A stretch of DNA of 64,000 bases from Saprospiraceae bacterium. Lineage in GTDB: Bacteria; Bacteroidota; Bacteroidia; Chitinophagales; Saprospiraceae. This document shows, one piece after another, positions 37,937 to 47,756 of the stretch. Positions within the stretch are counted from its first letter, which is position 1. Each line of letters starts with the position of its first letter. The notes beneath the pieces were generated by a model. The model did no database searches, was not told where the DNA came from, and was given only the letters and a program-made list of their open reading frames with translations. Made by a program: the position numbers and the translations under genes. Location: positions 1 to 64,000 of the forward strand of contig JADKGI010000012.1 in the NCBI GenBank assembly GCA_016722285.1, in the 5' to 3' direction.

Positions 37937-38422
37937 ATGAAAGAAGAAATTCAGGAAATCATACCAAATGTTGGACTAGGTGCCATTAAGTTTGGAATGA
38001 CGAGGGATGAAGTGAAAAATATAGCCGGCAAGCCTGATGAAATCGAAAATGTACCGGGTTTTGATGAAGAAGTGAATAATGAGTTAGAGTCATGGCATTA
38101 CGATGAGAATGAATTTTCTCTTGTTTTTGATGCCGACTACGACTGGAGGTTAGTTTCAATTGCTGTTTCCGATCCATTTTTTAAGTTTCATGGAAAGAGT
38201 ATTGTAGGAATGACCAGACAGGATACGTTCGATTTACTTGAAAAATTGGGTATTGTAGTGTCAAACATGGAAGATTTATCTGATGATGAGAATCCTGAGT
38301 TGGAGTTGATAGAGTCTGATGAAGACGGCCTCATGATATGGTTTTCGGAAGGCGAGGTGATAGAAGTGCAGATATTGCCGGACGTGGAAGAAGATGGTGA
38401 AACTTTGATTTGGCCTAAGTAA
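37937..38422 (+). CDS. hypothetical acidic protein with SmpA-like motif
   Basis: A 161-residue very acidic soluble protein. The motif IKFGMTRDEVKNIAGKPDEI near residues 18-37 recalls the N-terminal part of SmpA/OmlA-like domains, and a second GMTRQDTFDLLEKLGI near residue 95 suggests an internal repeat. There is no signal peptide. The function is unknown. It converges on coaX. Confidence 0.75.
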   Translation: MKEEIQEIIPNVGLGAIKFGMTRDEVKNIAGKPDEIENVPGFDEEVNNELESWHYDENEFSLVFDADYDWRLVSIAVSDPFFKFHGKSIVGMTRQDTFDLLEKLGIVVSNMEDLSDDENPELELIESDEDGLMIWFSEGEVIEVQILPDVEEDGETLIWPK

Positions 38423-38453
38423 TTCCACTGTTTATTCTCATCAGATTGGAATT

Positions 38454-39224
38454 TTATATTCTATTGTGATACTGGTAGATGAGCCTCATTCCGTCCAGAG
38501 TCAGCATTTTAGCTACCACATCAAATTCTTTTTCCAGTGGGTGGAGGATAGAAGAAAGTCCGCCGGTAGCTATCACTTTGTAATCCTCATTTAGTTCTGA
38601 TTTTTGCTTGTGCAATATTTCTTTGACGAGACCGACATACCCCCACATCACACCTGACTGTATGGCCGATACTGTATTATGACCTATGGCAGATGGTGGT
38701 AACACTACCGGAACTACCGGTAGTTGGGCAGTATGATATGACAATGCCTGTATGGCTGTTTTCAGCCCCGGGGCGATGGTAACACCTGAAATTCCATCTG
38801 CATTACTCACCACCGTAAATGTAAGTGCAGTGCCGAAATCTACTATTATACATTGTGGTTCGTACAGTTTGTTTGCAGCATAGGCATTGGATACGATATC
38901 TGAGCCGATTTCATATGGATGGGGGATGCTGATGTCAAGGCCTTTGTACACATCCGGCTGAAGTAATAAAGGTGAATGTCCGGTAACATTTTTTACAGCT
39001 TCAATGATAATTTCATTTACATCAGGCACCACACTGCTGATGACACATTGGCTTACTCTGGATGCTTTAATCTGCCATTCCAAAAGAATATTCCGCAATG
39101 AATTTTCATAAAAAAATTCAGATTGAGTTTCTTTTGTCTCATATCTGAATGTATTTGTCCACGTATTCTTATGGTACATTGCTATGACAATGTTTGAATT
39201 GCCTATATCTATCGCTAGAATCAC
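38454..39224 (-). CDS. coaX: type III pantothenate kinase
   Basis: It phosphorylates pantothenate, the first step of coenzyme A synthesis. The 256-residue length is typical. The P-loop-like phosphate motif is ILAIDIGNSNIVIAMY. The pantothenate region is HPYEIGSDIVSNAYAA, the second phosphate motif is IVDFGTALTFTVV, and the adenine motif is YKVIATGGLSSIL. It lies 42 bp downstream of a glycosyltransferase gene and probably shares its transcript. Confidence 0.93.
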   Translation of the reverse strand: MILAIDIGNSNIVIAMYHKNTWTNTFRYETKETQSEFFYENSLRNILLEWQIKASRVSQCVISSVVPDVNEIIIEAVKNVTGHSPLLLQPDVYKGLDISIPHPYEIGSDIVSNAYAANKLYEPQCIIVDFGTALTFTVVSNADGISGVTIAPGLKTAIQALSYHTAQLPVVPVVLPPSAIGHNTVSAIQSGVMWGYVGLVKEILHKQKSELNEDYKVIATGGLSSILHPLEKEFDVVAKMLTLDGMRLIYQYHNRI

Positions 39225-39266
39225 AGTATCATTTGCTTTTGGTATAATGGGAGTAAAAGTAACAAA

Positions 39267-40388
39267 TTATTTCTTTTTAAGCGCTTCAACCAAGAGGTCA
39301 TAAATCTTTTTAGAAGAGTCCTCCCAGCTGAAATCCAATACACGACTCTTTCCCAAAGCAATATACTTATTCCTGGTTTCAGTATCTTCAGCCATCAATT
39401 TAATTCCGGCAGATATATTGATGACATCTTCCGGATTTACAAGGATAGCGGCACCCCCTGCAACTTCAGGCATGGATGAAACATCTGATGTAATGACCGG
39501 AGTATTATGGATCATTGCTTCAAGGATAGGTATTCCGAACCCTTCAAATAGCGAAACATAAATTAAAGCCCTTGCATTTTGGATAAGGACTTTTTTCTCA
39601 TCTTCACTTATCATACCTGTGAATAATACATTTGGTGTGTCTGCAATCTCATCTTTTATTTCGCTGGCTTTCCACGCCATTCTACCTGCAAGAATCAACT
39701 TATACTTCAAGTCATTGTTCTTATTATACAAATCAAAAGCACTGATAAGTCTGACTATATTTTTTCTTGGATGAAGAGAACCTACATAGATAAAATAAGG
39801 TAGTCCGGTCAGGATATTACCTATTATTTTCCGGATTTTTCCTTTATCCTGAGTTTTGTCAGAGTCAGAGACGGCATTATAAGCTACATGTATTTTTTGG
39901 TCCGGGATATCAAATAATTTGCTGATATCATCCTTTACATAATTGGAAACTGTCACAATTGACATCGCTTTATTCAGAAATTTCGGGACATATTTGCGGT
40001 AATATTTTAAGATAGATACACTTATGTGGTCAGGATACCGGGCAAATGCAAGATCATGGATTACCATGACAGTAGGTATGTCTGTACTCAGACTCAGGTA
40101 TCCATCTGCTGAATAAAAAATGTCAACTTTATATATTTTTAAATATACCGGCATAAACCATTCAAACCAAAAGTACCATAAGACAGGATGACGGGCCTGT
40201 AATGGGATTACGACATGTTTGACGTTGGAAGGAAATGGGAGTTTATCCCGATTGAACCGATCATAAAATAGTATAAATTCGTCATCAGGATGATTGGTGG
40301 CCATTTTGCTGGTTGTCTCGTATATATACCCGGGTATTCCTTCTAGATTTTTACTTAGCAATAACCTGGCATTGACTCCAATCCGCAT
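39267..40388 (-). CDS. glycosyltransferase family 4 (GT-B fold)
   Basis: A 373-residue GT-B enzyme that transfers a sugar from a nucleotide sugar to an unknown acceptor. The N-terminal domain has VMVIHDLAFARYPDHIS and AMSIVTVSNYVKDDISKLF. The C-terminal nucleotide domain has YVGSLHPRKNIVRLISAF and the E-x7-E motif in LFEGFGIPILEAMIHNTP, then VITSDVSSMPEVAGGAAILV. No membrane segment is present. The substrate is unknown; surface polysaccharide synthesis is likely. Confidence 0.88.
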   Translation of the reverse strand: MRIGVNARLLLSKNLEGIPGYIYETTSKMATNHPDDEFILFYDRFNRDKLPFPSNVKHVVIPLQARHPVLWYFWFEWFMPVYLKIYKVDIFYSADGYLSLSTDIPTVMVIHDLAFARYPDHISVSILKYYRKYVPKFLNKAMSIVTVSNYVKDDISKLFDIPDQKIHVAYNAVSDSDKTQDKGKIRKIIGNILTGLPYFIYVGSLHPRKNIVRLISAFDLYNKNNDLKYKLILAGRMAWKASEIKDEIADTPNVLFTGMISEDEKKVLIQNARALIYVSLFEGFGIPILEAMIHNTPVITSDVSSMPEVAGGAAILVNPEDVINISAGIKLMAEDTETRNKYIALGKSRVLDFSWEDSSKKIYDLLVEALKKK

Positions 40389-40522
40389 AAAAAGGATGAT
40401 ATTTGAACTGCAAAGCTAAAAGATTAGTTATCAAATATGAAAAGCACTACTTTTTTCATTAAAAATGATTTATCTACCAACGCCGTTTAGACTTTTTCCG
40501 TCTATAATATAAAAATGAAGTT

Positions 40523-40843
40523 ATGAAATTTCTGCCAAAAAATCTGTTTGTTTTTATTGCATTATTTTTTTTGATTTCATGCAGTAAGAGCGATGATGAT
40601 TACACTTCAGCAACAGTGGTCGGGTATGATTTGCGTCTTTGTCCATGTTGCGGAGGCTTCTTTGTAAGTCTGGACGATAAGCCGGATGAAGTATATCAAT
40701 GGTATCAGAGGCAGGGCGATATGGGGATCAATGAAAAAGAAAAATATCCGCTTAAAGTTAAAATAAAGTATTATTTCCTCGCTAAGACTTGTACAGCTTC
40801 AGCTGGAGAGATCGAAATTACAGATTTAATAAAATTGAAATAA
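40523..40843 (+). CDS. small lipoprotein with a CPCC motif
   Basis: A 106-residue protein with a lipoprotein signal (MKFLPKNLFVFIALFFLISC, lipid-modified Cys 20). The mature part has RLCPCCGGFF near residue 38 and a later Cys. No family recognised. It is the first of three consecutive secreted-protein genes on the same strand, followed by the 284-residue lipoprotein after 28 bp. Confidence 0.75.
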   Translation: MKFLPKNLFVFIALFFLISCSKSDDDYTSATVVGYDLRLCPCCGGFFVSLDDKPDEVYQWYQRQGDMGINEKEKYPLKVKIKYYFLAKTCTASAGEIEITDLIKLK

Positions 40844-40871
40844 TGGTCACTGTCCATTTAAAACTAATTGA

Positions 40872-41726
40872 ATGAGAATTTTTGTCATCATTATTTTATT
40901 GATTTTATCAAGGTGCTCAGTCACTGATGAAATCAATGTGAACCAATGTCAGGAAATAAGACAGAATCTCGATTGGAAAACTGTGCAGTTTAAAAATGCA
41001 CACACGTTACAGTTTCCTGACTCTTATACAGGTAATGGTTTGGTGGGTTTTGAAGGGAATACTTTTTATATGGAGAGAAAAGACGGAAAGGTGACTCTCT
41101 CGTACTTTTATTGCGGGCCATTATGGTGCGATGATTTTGGTAAGACTATATCATCAGAAAATCCAACTTTCATATTTTCCAAAGACCGGAAAGGCCTCGA
41201 TATTAAGTTGGACAGGATATTGTTTTTTTGTTTTAAAGGAGAGATAAAAGGTATATTTTACTATGACAGCAAAACCGAAGCGACCGGCAGTTACTATTTG
41301 GCAAAAGACAAAGGATATTCTGAAGCAGTTAATATTTCATTTAATCAGGAAGCGTTGGAAGAAGTTATTGATATTCTGAGCACTATTTCATTGTCTGAAT
41401 GCCGGGATGATATAGTCTGCACTGAAGTATTCGTAAGTATAGTGGTGAAAATTCTGAGACCGGATGGCCAAATATATAAAGCAAAACAGGTTTATGTTGA
41501 ATTTGACAATACAGGAGACAGGAAACTAATACATCAGGATGCAAACGGAAATGTTCCGGTAATAACCGATGGAGATATAGGCCGATTAAAAAAGGAAGGC
41601 TCTATGGTCACACTGATTGGTATTGACGATAAAAATATGCAGGTCATAAATGAAAAGTATATAGCCGGTCATGATTGCTGTCATGTAAAGAAGATAGAAG
41701 GAAAAGATAGCATAATTGTAAAATGA
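40872..41726 (+). CDS. lipoprotein of unknown function
   Basis: A 284-residue protein with a short lipoprotein-like signal (MRIFVIIILLILSRC, Cys 15). The middle has Cys-containing beta-rich sequence (YFYCGPLWCDDFGKT) and the C-terminal third has a two-Cys DIVCTEVFVSIVVKI region that resembles a carboxypeptidase-regulatory beta sandwich. The function is unknown. Its stop overlaps the start of the Kunitz gene by 4 bases, so the two are translationally coupled. Confidence 0.75.
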   Translation: MRIFVIIILLILSRCSVTDEINVNQCQEIRQNLDWKTVQFKNAHTLQFPDSYTGNGLVGFEGNTFYMERKDGKVTLSYFYCGPLWCDDFGKTISSENPTFIFSKDRKGLDIKLDRILFFCFKGEIKGIFYYDSKTEATGSYYLAKDKGYSEAVNISFNQEALEEVIDILSTISLSECRDDIVCTEVFVSIVVKILRPDGQIYKAKQVYVEFDNTGDRKLIHQDANGNVPVITDGDIGRLKKEGSMVTLIGIDDKNMQVINEKYIAGHDCCHVKKIEGKDSIIVK

Positions 41727-41977
41727 TACATTTTTTTAAAAAAGATTTAATGATTCCGGGATTGTTTTTTTGTATGTTTTATGCATGTGGTAAAGATCAA
41801 AATCATCCGGATTGTTATCTTATACCTGATCCGGGTCCGTGCAAGGGTTCATTCACAAAGTATTATTTTGACAAAACGGAAAAGAAATGTGCCCCTTTTA
41901 TTTGGGGAGGTTGTGGCGGTGTAGTGCCATTTCAAACCTTTGTCGAATGCAATAATAAATGCCCCTGTGGAAAATAG
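41723..41977 (+). CDS. Kunitz/BPTI-type protease inhibitor lipoprotein
   Basis: An 84-residue protein with a lipoprotein-like signal (PGLFFCMFYACGK, lipid-modified Cys 22) and a complete Kunitz domain. Six cysteines (31, 40, 56, 64, 76, 80) have spacings 9-16-8-12-4 against 9-16-8-13-4 in bovine trypsin inhibitor. The reactive-site region is GPCKGS with Lys 41 at P1, which predicts trypsin-like targets. FIWGGCGG matches the Kunitz F-x-YGGC-xG motif. Kunitz domains are mainly animal; bacterial ones are uncommon. It is coupled to the upstream lipoprotein and would act on the cell surface. Confidence 0.88.
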   Translation: MIHFFKKDLMIPGLFFCMFYACGKDQNHPDCYLIPDPGPCKGSFTKYYFDKTEKKCAPFIWGGCGGVVPFQTFVECNNKCPCGK

Positions 41978-42202
41978 AATTAGAGTATGTTAATATTTTT
42001 TCTTAGTTGCTAATCAATAGGTTATGGTTCTGACAACAAAATAATTAACGAGTTTAGTGAACTAAATGAGATGATTATTTTGAAGGCAGGTTCATAAGAT
42101 ATTGATTATAAGGCAATAAAAATTTAAACTTACTCTTAACTAAAAAAGCCATTCATCGTTATTCAAAGTCCGGATTAGCACCTGTTTCACTGAAAAAAAC
42201 TT

Positions 42203-42210
42203 TAACTTTG
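42203..42210 (+). promoter_or_regulatory. candidate -7 box upstream of nadC
   Basis: TAACTTTG matches TAnnTTTG, 27 bp before the GTG start of nadC. Confidence 0.45.
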
Positions 42211-42237
42211 CACCTTAAATGATTCATAAGGCAGCAC

Positions 42238-43098
42238 GTGGAAACAGAATTAGATAAAATACAACTCGAAAGATTTATTTCGGATGGATTATATGAAGAT
42301 GTCAGAGAAGGGGATCATACTTCTCTGGCATGTATTCCTGCGAATGACAGAAGCAAAGCTAAATTGCTCGTCAAGGCTGAAGGGGTTATCGCAGGCATTG
42401 AAGTAGCAAAAGCGGTGTTCAGGCATTTGGATCCCACTGCAAAATTGGATGTCAATATTGATGATGGTCATGATGTGATATATGGTGATGTTGCATTTAT
42501 TGTGGAATGCAATACTCAGGCTTTGCTCAAGGCAGAGAGATTAGTATTAAATACGATGCAGAGACTTAGTGGAATCGCTACGCTTGCCAGTCGTTTTGCT
42601 TTTGAGGTGGAAGGATTACCTGTGAAAATTCTGGATACCCGTAAAACCACACCCCTGATCAGATTTCTGGAAAAATGGGCTGTAAAAATTGGCGGGTGCG
42701 AAAATTACCGGACAGGGCTATATGATTGGATCATGATCAAAGACAACCATATAGATGCTTGTGGCTCTATTACTAAAGCGATCACAAGTGTCCACCACTA
42801 TCTTAAGGTTAATAAGCTGGATCTGAAGATCACTGTCGAAGTCCGGAATCTGGTAGAATTGCACGAAGTACTGGACAAAGGGGGTATCACACGTATCATG
42901 TTTGATAACTTTGAATTGCCAATCCTTGCCGAAGCTGTAGCGCATGTTGATGGCAGATTTGAGACGGAAGCATCAGGCGGAGTCACCCTTCACACTGTCA
43001 GAAAGATAGCCGAAACAGGGGTCAACTTCATTTCAGTAGGTGCATTGACTCATTCTGCCGGGTGTCTGGACCTAAGCTTAAAGGTGATAAAAGATTAG
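42238..43098 (+). CDS. nadC: nicotinate-nucleotide pyrophosphorylase (carboxylating)
   Basis: It makes nicotinate mononucleotide from quinolinate and PRPP in NAD synthesis. The 286-residue length is typical. Motifs are EGDHTSLACIP, RLVLNTMQRLSGIATLASRF, ILDTRKTTPLIRFLEKWAVK, GGCENYRTGLYDWIMIKDNH, EVRNLVEL, MFDNFELP and the end EASGGVTLHTVRKIAETGVN with ISVGALTHS. The start is GTG. A hypothetical gene follows 10 bp later. Confidence 0.95.
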   Translation: METELDKIQLERFISDGLYEDVREGDHTSLACIPANDRSKAKLLVKAEGVIAGIEVAKAVFRHLDPTAKLDVNIDDGHDVIYGDVAFIVECNTQALLKAERLVLNTMQRLSGIATLASRFAFEVEGLPVKILDTRKTTPLIRFLEKWAVKIGGCENYRTGLYDWIMIKDNHIDACGSITKAITSVHHYLKVNKLDLKITVEVRNLVELHEVLDKGGITRIMFDNFELPILAEAVAHVDGRFETEASGGVTLHTVRKIAETGVNFISVGALTHSAGCLDLSLKVIKD

Positions 43099-43108
43099 TG
43101 AGCTGGTT

Positions 43109-43627
43109 ATGAGTAAGATAGAGAGAATACTGCATTATTTTCCGGTGGTTGAATTGCCGGTCATTATATCTGAAGATCACCTTAGTGACTACGAAAATGC
43201 CAATGATACACTTCCTCAGGCTTTTATTGATGAAATTATGGTTGAATGGGAGAAAGAAATGGATGAATTCACTGAATTTATACCTTGTTTCAGATTACCG
43301 GGAGAGGAAAAATTTGAATCGCTTGTTTATTGGAAAGGAAGTTTACTCAGGTATGATTTTATTTTGATTACACTGGATAAAAGCGGAAATCTGATAAATA
43401 GAAAATCCATTGCCAATACCGTCATTGATGATAAGATCATTAAAAAATCTGTAGCATCCATCGAGCAGGATCTGATTATCAATATTATTGCCGGACAGAC
43501 ATATGACGGAGAAGAATACGATGCAAGCTTCTCAAAAGCTTTTAGTATGGAAATACTACCCACAGGAGAAATAATTTTTTGCATTGGACACTATCGGCTG
43601 ATAGACATCTTGCTCTTTTTGTGTTGA
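43109..43627 (+). CDS. hypothetical protein downstream of nadC
   Basis: A 172-residue soluble, acidic protein starting 10 bp after nadC and so probably co-transcribed. It has no signal peptide. Near the C-terminus a beta-rich part reads YDASFSKAFSMEILPTGEI. I do not recognise the family. Confidence 0.7.
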   Translation: MSKIERILHYFPVVELPVIISEDHLSDYENANDTLPQAFIDEIMVEWEKEMDEFTEFIPCFRLPGEEKFESLVYWKGSLLRYDFILITLDKSGNLINRKSIANTVIDDKIIKKSVASIEQDLIINIIAGQTYDGEEYDASFSKAFSMEILPTGEIIFCIGHYRLIDILLFLC

Positions 43628-43714
43628 TTATATATGTTGTTTGATTGTAACTTGATATAACAGTTAAATAGCTATTGATTGAAACGCTATAAAGGTAAAG
43701 ATCAACAGATTATA

Positions 43715-43722
43715 TATCTTTG
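43715..43722 (+). promoter_or_regulatory. candidate -7 box upstream of rnr
   Basis: TATCTTTG matches TAnnTTTG, 62 bp before the RNase R start codon. Confidence 0.45.
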
Positions 43723-43784
43723 TGGAATTTTGAACAACCATTAATTACCAATTACCGTTATTCTATTTTAATAAAAACCAAGCT

Positions 43785-45947
43785 ATGAGTAGAAAACCCA
43801 GGCAACTCAAAGAAGCAGACCTGAAAAATCAAATTGAAAAATTACTATCAAAGAATCCCCGTACCAGATATAATGTAACCCAAATTTCCCGTAAAATAAA
43901 TGTTGTTAACCCGCCTGAATCGATTAAGCAATCATTATTGAAGTTGATCGCTGAAACAAAAGTGGTAAAATTATCAGAAGACAGGTATAAATGGGAGATG
44001 TATAAGGATGACCGGAATTCAAAAACGTCTAAAAGGGGAGAGGATGACATTTTATATACCGGAGTGGTGGATATGACCAGATCAGGTGCAGCCTATATTG
44101 TTAATTCTGAATCAGTAGAGGATATCTACGTGCACTCCAGAAATCTCAAAGGGGCGTTGCACAAAGATGAAGTAACAGTAGCCGTAAGCGAAAGCCGCGC
44201 TCACAGAAGACCTGAAGGCCGCATAGTTTCTGTAGATAAAAGAGCCCTCTCAAGGGTAATAGGTCATATCCGTATTTTTAATAATTATGCCATACTCACA
44301 CCAGATAATGCATGGTTGTATCCTGAAGTATTGATACATCATAATGATACGATGGATAGTACAGACAATGACAGAGTAGTGGTAGAAATTGTAACCTGGG
44401 GCCGAGGGCAAAATAAGGCTTTGTGGGGGAAAGTTATCAAGGTCCTGGAAGATATTTCAGATGTTGAAATGAATATGCAGTCCATTCTGTACTCAAATGG
44501 ATTTGATCCGGTATTCAATGACGAAATTCTGGCTGAAGCGGCTGGCATGGACGGAAAAGCAGGGGCATCAGATATAGAAGAAAGGAGAGATTTCAGAGGT
44601 ATCACGACATTTACGATAGATCCACTGACAGCCAAAGACTTTGATGATGCTTTGTCTATCAGAATGCTTGACGATGGAAGTATGGAGATCGGCATACATA
44701 TAGCAGATGTGACGCATTTTCTCAAGGAGGGAACTGCACTTGACAAGGAAGCATTCAGGAGATCAACTTCTGTTTACCTTGTTGACAGAGTATGTCCGAT
44801 GCTGCCGGAAAAGTTGAGCAATGATCTTTGTTCCCTCAACCCGAATGAGGACAAATTCACTTTTTCTGCCGTCTTTACTTTTTCTGCCGAATTGAAATTA
44901 GTTGATGAATGGTTTGGTAAAACTATGATACATTCAGATAGAAGATTTACTTATGAAGAAGCGCAGGATTGTATAGAAACAGGAGCTGGAGATTTCGCAA
45001 AAGAGATAAATCAACTTGACAAAGTAGCTAAGTATCTTCGCGAATTGAGGTATGATAATGGTTCTATCAGTTTTGAGTCCGAAGAAGTACAGTTTATTCT
45101 GGATGAAGAGGGATTGCCTCAAGGCATGTATGTAAAAGAAAGAAAAGATGCCCATAAGCTGGTAGAAGATTTTATGCTGCTGGCAAATAAACAAGTAGCA
45201 AAATTTGTCGCCAAAAAGGCAAAACCTGAAATACCCTTTGTTTACAGGGTTCACGATTTACCCAATCCTGAGAAACTGGCTGATTTTGCTTTATTTGCTT
45301 CCGAACTGGGTTATAAATTTGAGACGGACACGCCCGAGCAGATTGCCAAATCATTTAACAGGCTGGCTATTGCAACAGTAAATAATCCGACGTTAAAACT
45401 GCTTGAACCCCTTGCCATCCGGACAATGGCTAAAGCGGTATATACCACCGAAAACATAGGACATTATGGTTTGGGTTTTGAGTACTATACGCATTTCACA
45501 TCTCCGATCAGGCGATATTCTGATGTGTTAGTCCACCGACTCTTGTACAAAAACCTGAACAGCATATTTCGTGAAGATAAGGAGACGCTGGAATCCAAAA
45601 CCAGGCATATATCGGACCAGGAGAAAAAAGCAGCTGAATCTGAACGAGAATCAATCAAATATTTCCAAACACTGTATATATCCCGTTTTGTTGGACAGGA
45701 GTTTGAAGGTGTCATATCAGGAATCATTGAAAAAGGAATATTCGTACAATTGAAAGATAACAAGGTCGAAGGCTTGGTCACTTTTGACAGCATGGGAGAA
45801 TCGTATGAAGTTCCTGCAAGCAGACTAAAAGCAAAATCCAGACTATCGGGTGATGAATTGACCATAGGACAGTCAGTGCGGGTCAATATAAAATCAGCCG
45901 ATCCTGATACACGAAGGACAGACATGGAGCTAGTCATTCCGAACTGA
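43785..45947 (+). CDS. rnr: ribonuclease R
   Basis: A 3'-5' exoribonuclease that degrades structured RNA. The 720-residue product has the usual order: a winged-helix N-terminus (RYNVTQISRKINVV), two cold-shock domains, the RNB catalytic domain and a C-terminal S1 domain. The metal-binding Asp cluster is TIDPLTAKDFDDALSI. Other conserved parts are GIHIADVTHFL, RSTSVYLVDRVCPMLPEKLS and HYGLGFEYYTHFTSPIRRYS. The S1 domain begins near GQEFEGVISGIIEKGIFVQL. No lysine-rich tail is present. Confidence 0.96.
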   Translation: MSRKPRQLKEADLKNQIEKLLSKNPRTRYNVTQISRKINVVNPPESIKQSLLKLIAETKVVKLSEDRYKWEMYKDDRNSKTSKRGEDDILYTGVVDMTRSGAAYIVNSESVEDIYVHSRNLKGALHKDEVTVAVSESRAHRRPEGRIVSVDKRALSRVIGHIRIFNNYAILTPDNAWLYPEVLIHHNDTMDSTDNDRVVVEIVTWGRGQNKALWGKVIKVLEDISDVEMNMQSILYSNGFDPVFNDEILAEAAGMDGKAGASDIEERRDFRGITTFTIDPLTAKDFDDALSIRMLDDGSMEIGIHIADVTHFLKEGTALDKEAFRRSTSVYLVDRVCPMLPEKLSNDLCSLNPNEDKFTFSAVFTFSAELKLVDEWFGKTMIHSDRRFTYEEAQDCIETGAGDFAKEINQLDKVAKYLRELRYDNGSISFESEEVQFILDEEGLPQGMYVKERKDAHKLVEDFMLLANKQVAKFVAKKAKPEIPFVYRVHDLPNPEKLADFALFASELGYKFETDTPEQIAKSFNRLAIATVNNPTLKLLEPLAIRTMAKAVYTTENIGHYGLGFEYYTHFTSPIRRYSDVLVHRLLYKNLNSIFREDKETLESKTRHISDQEKKAAESERESIKYFQTLYISRFVGQEFEGVISGIIEKGIFVQLKDNKVEGLVTFDSMGESYEVPASRLKAKSRLSGDELTIGQSVRVNIKSADPDTRRTDMELVIPN

Positions 45948-46146
45948 CATTCAAAATGACAGAAGTGAATAATAGTTATTTTCCACCCAAATTTATCTTA
46001 TTTTAATCAATTAATTTGGATGCTAAACCATACAAAATATTTCAATTTGTCATCTGCTTGAAATTATTGAAAGCTGAAAAAGGTGATGAATATGAAAAAA
46101 TAAATTCAAAAGTCACCTAAATTATTCTTAATAAAAGAATTAAGTT

Positions 46147-46154
46147 TATCTTTG
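46147..46154 (+). promoter_or_regulatory. candidate -7 box upstream of atpD
   Basis: TATCTTTG matches TAnnTTTG, 49 bp before the atpD start codon. Confidence 0.45.
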
Positions 46155-46203
46155 CGGCAAATTTTACAACCAGCTCATTTTTTATAAAACTTTAAATCAT
46201 ATC

Positions 46204-47730
46204 ATGGCAAATATAGGGCACATCAAACAAATCATCGGACCCGTGGTGGACGTAAGTTTTGCAGGTGAAAACAGCAAACTTCCGGAAATTCTGAATGCAT
46301 TATCTATTACAAGGAGTAATGGAGATGTATTAATACTTGAAGTTCAGCAACACTTAGGCGAAGACAGCGTTAGAGCTGTTTCCATGGATTCGACTGATGG
46401 ACTTACTAGAGGACTGGATGTTTTAGATCTGGGTGAGCCTATTTCAATGCCGGTGGGAGATCAGATCAAAGGCAGGGTTTTTAATGTAGTGGGAGAGCCT
46501 ATCGATGGCCTTCAGCCACTTGACAGATCAAAGACCTATAGTATCCACAATAAGCAACCCAGATTTGAGGATTTATCAACTGAAAAAGAAGTACTCTATA
46601 CAGGTATCAAGGTAATTGATCTAATCGAACCATATTCCAAAGGTGGTAAGATCGGCCTTTTCGGCGGTGCGGGTGTGGGTAAAACAGTGTTGATACAAGA
46701 ACTAATCAATAATATAGCGAAGGGATATGATGGTATATCCGTATTTGCAGGAGTGGGGGAGCGTACACGTGAAGGAAATGACCTTCTCAGAGAGATGCTC
46801 GAATCAGGTATCATCAATTACGGACCCGATTTTATGCATTCTATGGAAGAAGGCGGATGGGACTTAAGTAAAGTAAGCAAAGAAGACCTCCTTCAATCAA
46901 AAGCAACATTCGTTTTTGGTCAGATGAATGAGCCACCGGGAGCAAGAGCAAGAGTCGCCCTTTCCGGACTGACACTGGCAGAGTATTACAGGGATGGTGA
47001 TATGAGCGACCCTAATGGAGGTAGAGACATATTATTTTTTATTGATAATATATTCAGATTTACTCAGGCGGGTTCTGAAGTATCTGCGTTACTGGGCCGT
47101 ATGCCTTCTGCTGTTGGATATCAACCTACACTAGCTACGGAGATGGGATTGATGCAAGAGCGTATCACTTCGACCAAGAGAGGCTCTATCACATCTGTCC
47201 AGGCCGTTTATGTGCCTGCTGATGACCTTACAGATCCGGCTCCGGCTACTACTTTTGCCCACTTGGATGCTACGACTGTATTGAGCAGGAAAATTGCATC
47301 CTTGGGTATTTATCCTGCAGTTGATCCACTGGATTCAACTTCACGAATTCTTGACCCGGCTATCATTGGCGAAGAGCACTATGAGTGTGCGCAAAAAGTA
47401 AAAATGATCCTTCAGAGATATAATGAACTGCAGGACATCATTGCAATTCTTGGAATGGAAGAACTTTCTGAAGAAGACAAAATGGTTGTTTACAGAGCGA
47501 GAAAAGTACAGAGATTCCTTTCGCAGCCTTTTCACGTCGCTGAGCAGTTTACAGGTATTCCCGGAGTATTGGTACCAATTGAAGATACCATCAAAGCATT
47601 CAATATGATCATGGATGGAGAATTGGATAAGTATCCTGAAGCCGCATTTAACCTGAAAGGTAAAATTGAGGAAGTAGTAATAGCCGGGGAAAAAATGCTG
47701 GCTGAAGCAGAAGCCAATGCAGGTGCTTAA
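46204..47730 (+). CDS. atpD: ATP synthase F1 subunit beta
   Basis: Catalytic subunit of the F1 head. The 508-residue length is typical. The P-loop is GLFGGAGVGKTVLIQELI, followed by FAGVGERTREGNDLL, QMNEPPGARARVALSGLTLA, LFFIDNIFRFTQAGSEVSAL and the C-terminal EELSEEDK, the DELSEED-type lever. It is followed after 26 bp by atpC. In Bacteroidota atpDC often lies apart from the other ATP synthase genes; none of those are in this window. Confidence 0.98.
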   Translation: MANIGHIKQIIGPVVDVSFAGENSKLPEILNALSITRSNGDVLILEVQQHLGEDSVRAVSMDSTDGLTRGLDVLDLGEPISMPVGDQIKGRVFNVVGEPIDGLQPLDRSKTYSIHNKQPRFEDLSTEKEVLYTGIKVIDLIEPYSKGGKIGLFGGAGVGKTVLIQELINNIAKGYDGISVFAGVGERTREGNDLLREMLESGIINYGPDFMHSMEEGGWDLSKVSKEDLLQSKATFVFGQMNEPPGARARVALSGLTLAEYYRDGDMSDPNGGRDILFFIDNIFRFTQAGSEVSALLGRMPSAVGYQPTLATEMGLMQERITSTKRGSITSVQAVYVPADDLTDPAPATTFAHLDATTVLSRKIASLGIYPAVDPLDSTSRILDPAIIGEEHYECAQKVKMILQRYNELQDIIAILGMEELSEEDKMVVYRARKVQRFLSQPFHVAEQFTGIPGVLVPIEDTIKAFNMIMDGELDKYPEAAFNLKGKIEEVVIAGEKMLAEAEANAGA

Positions 47731-47756
47731 ATATCTTTAAACTTAACATATCAGGA

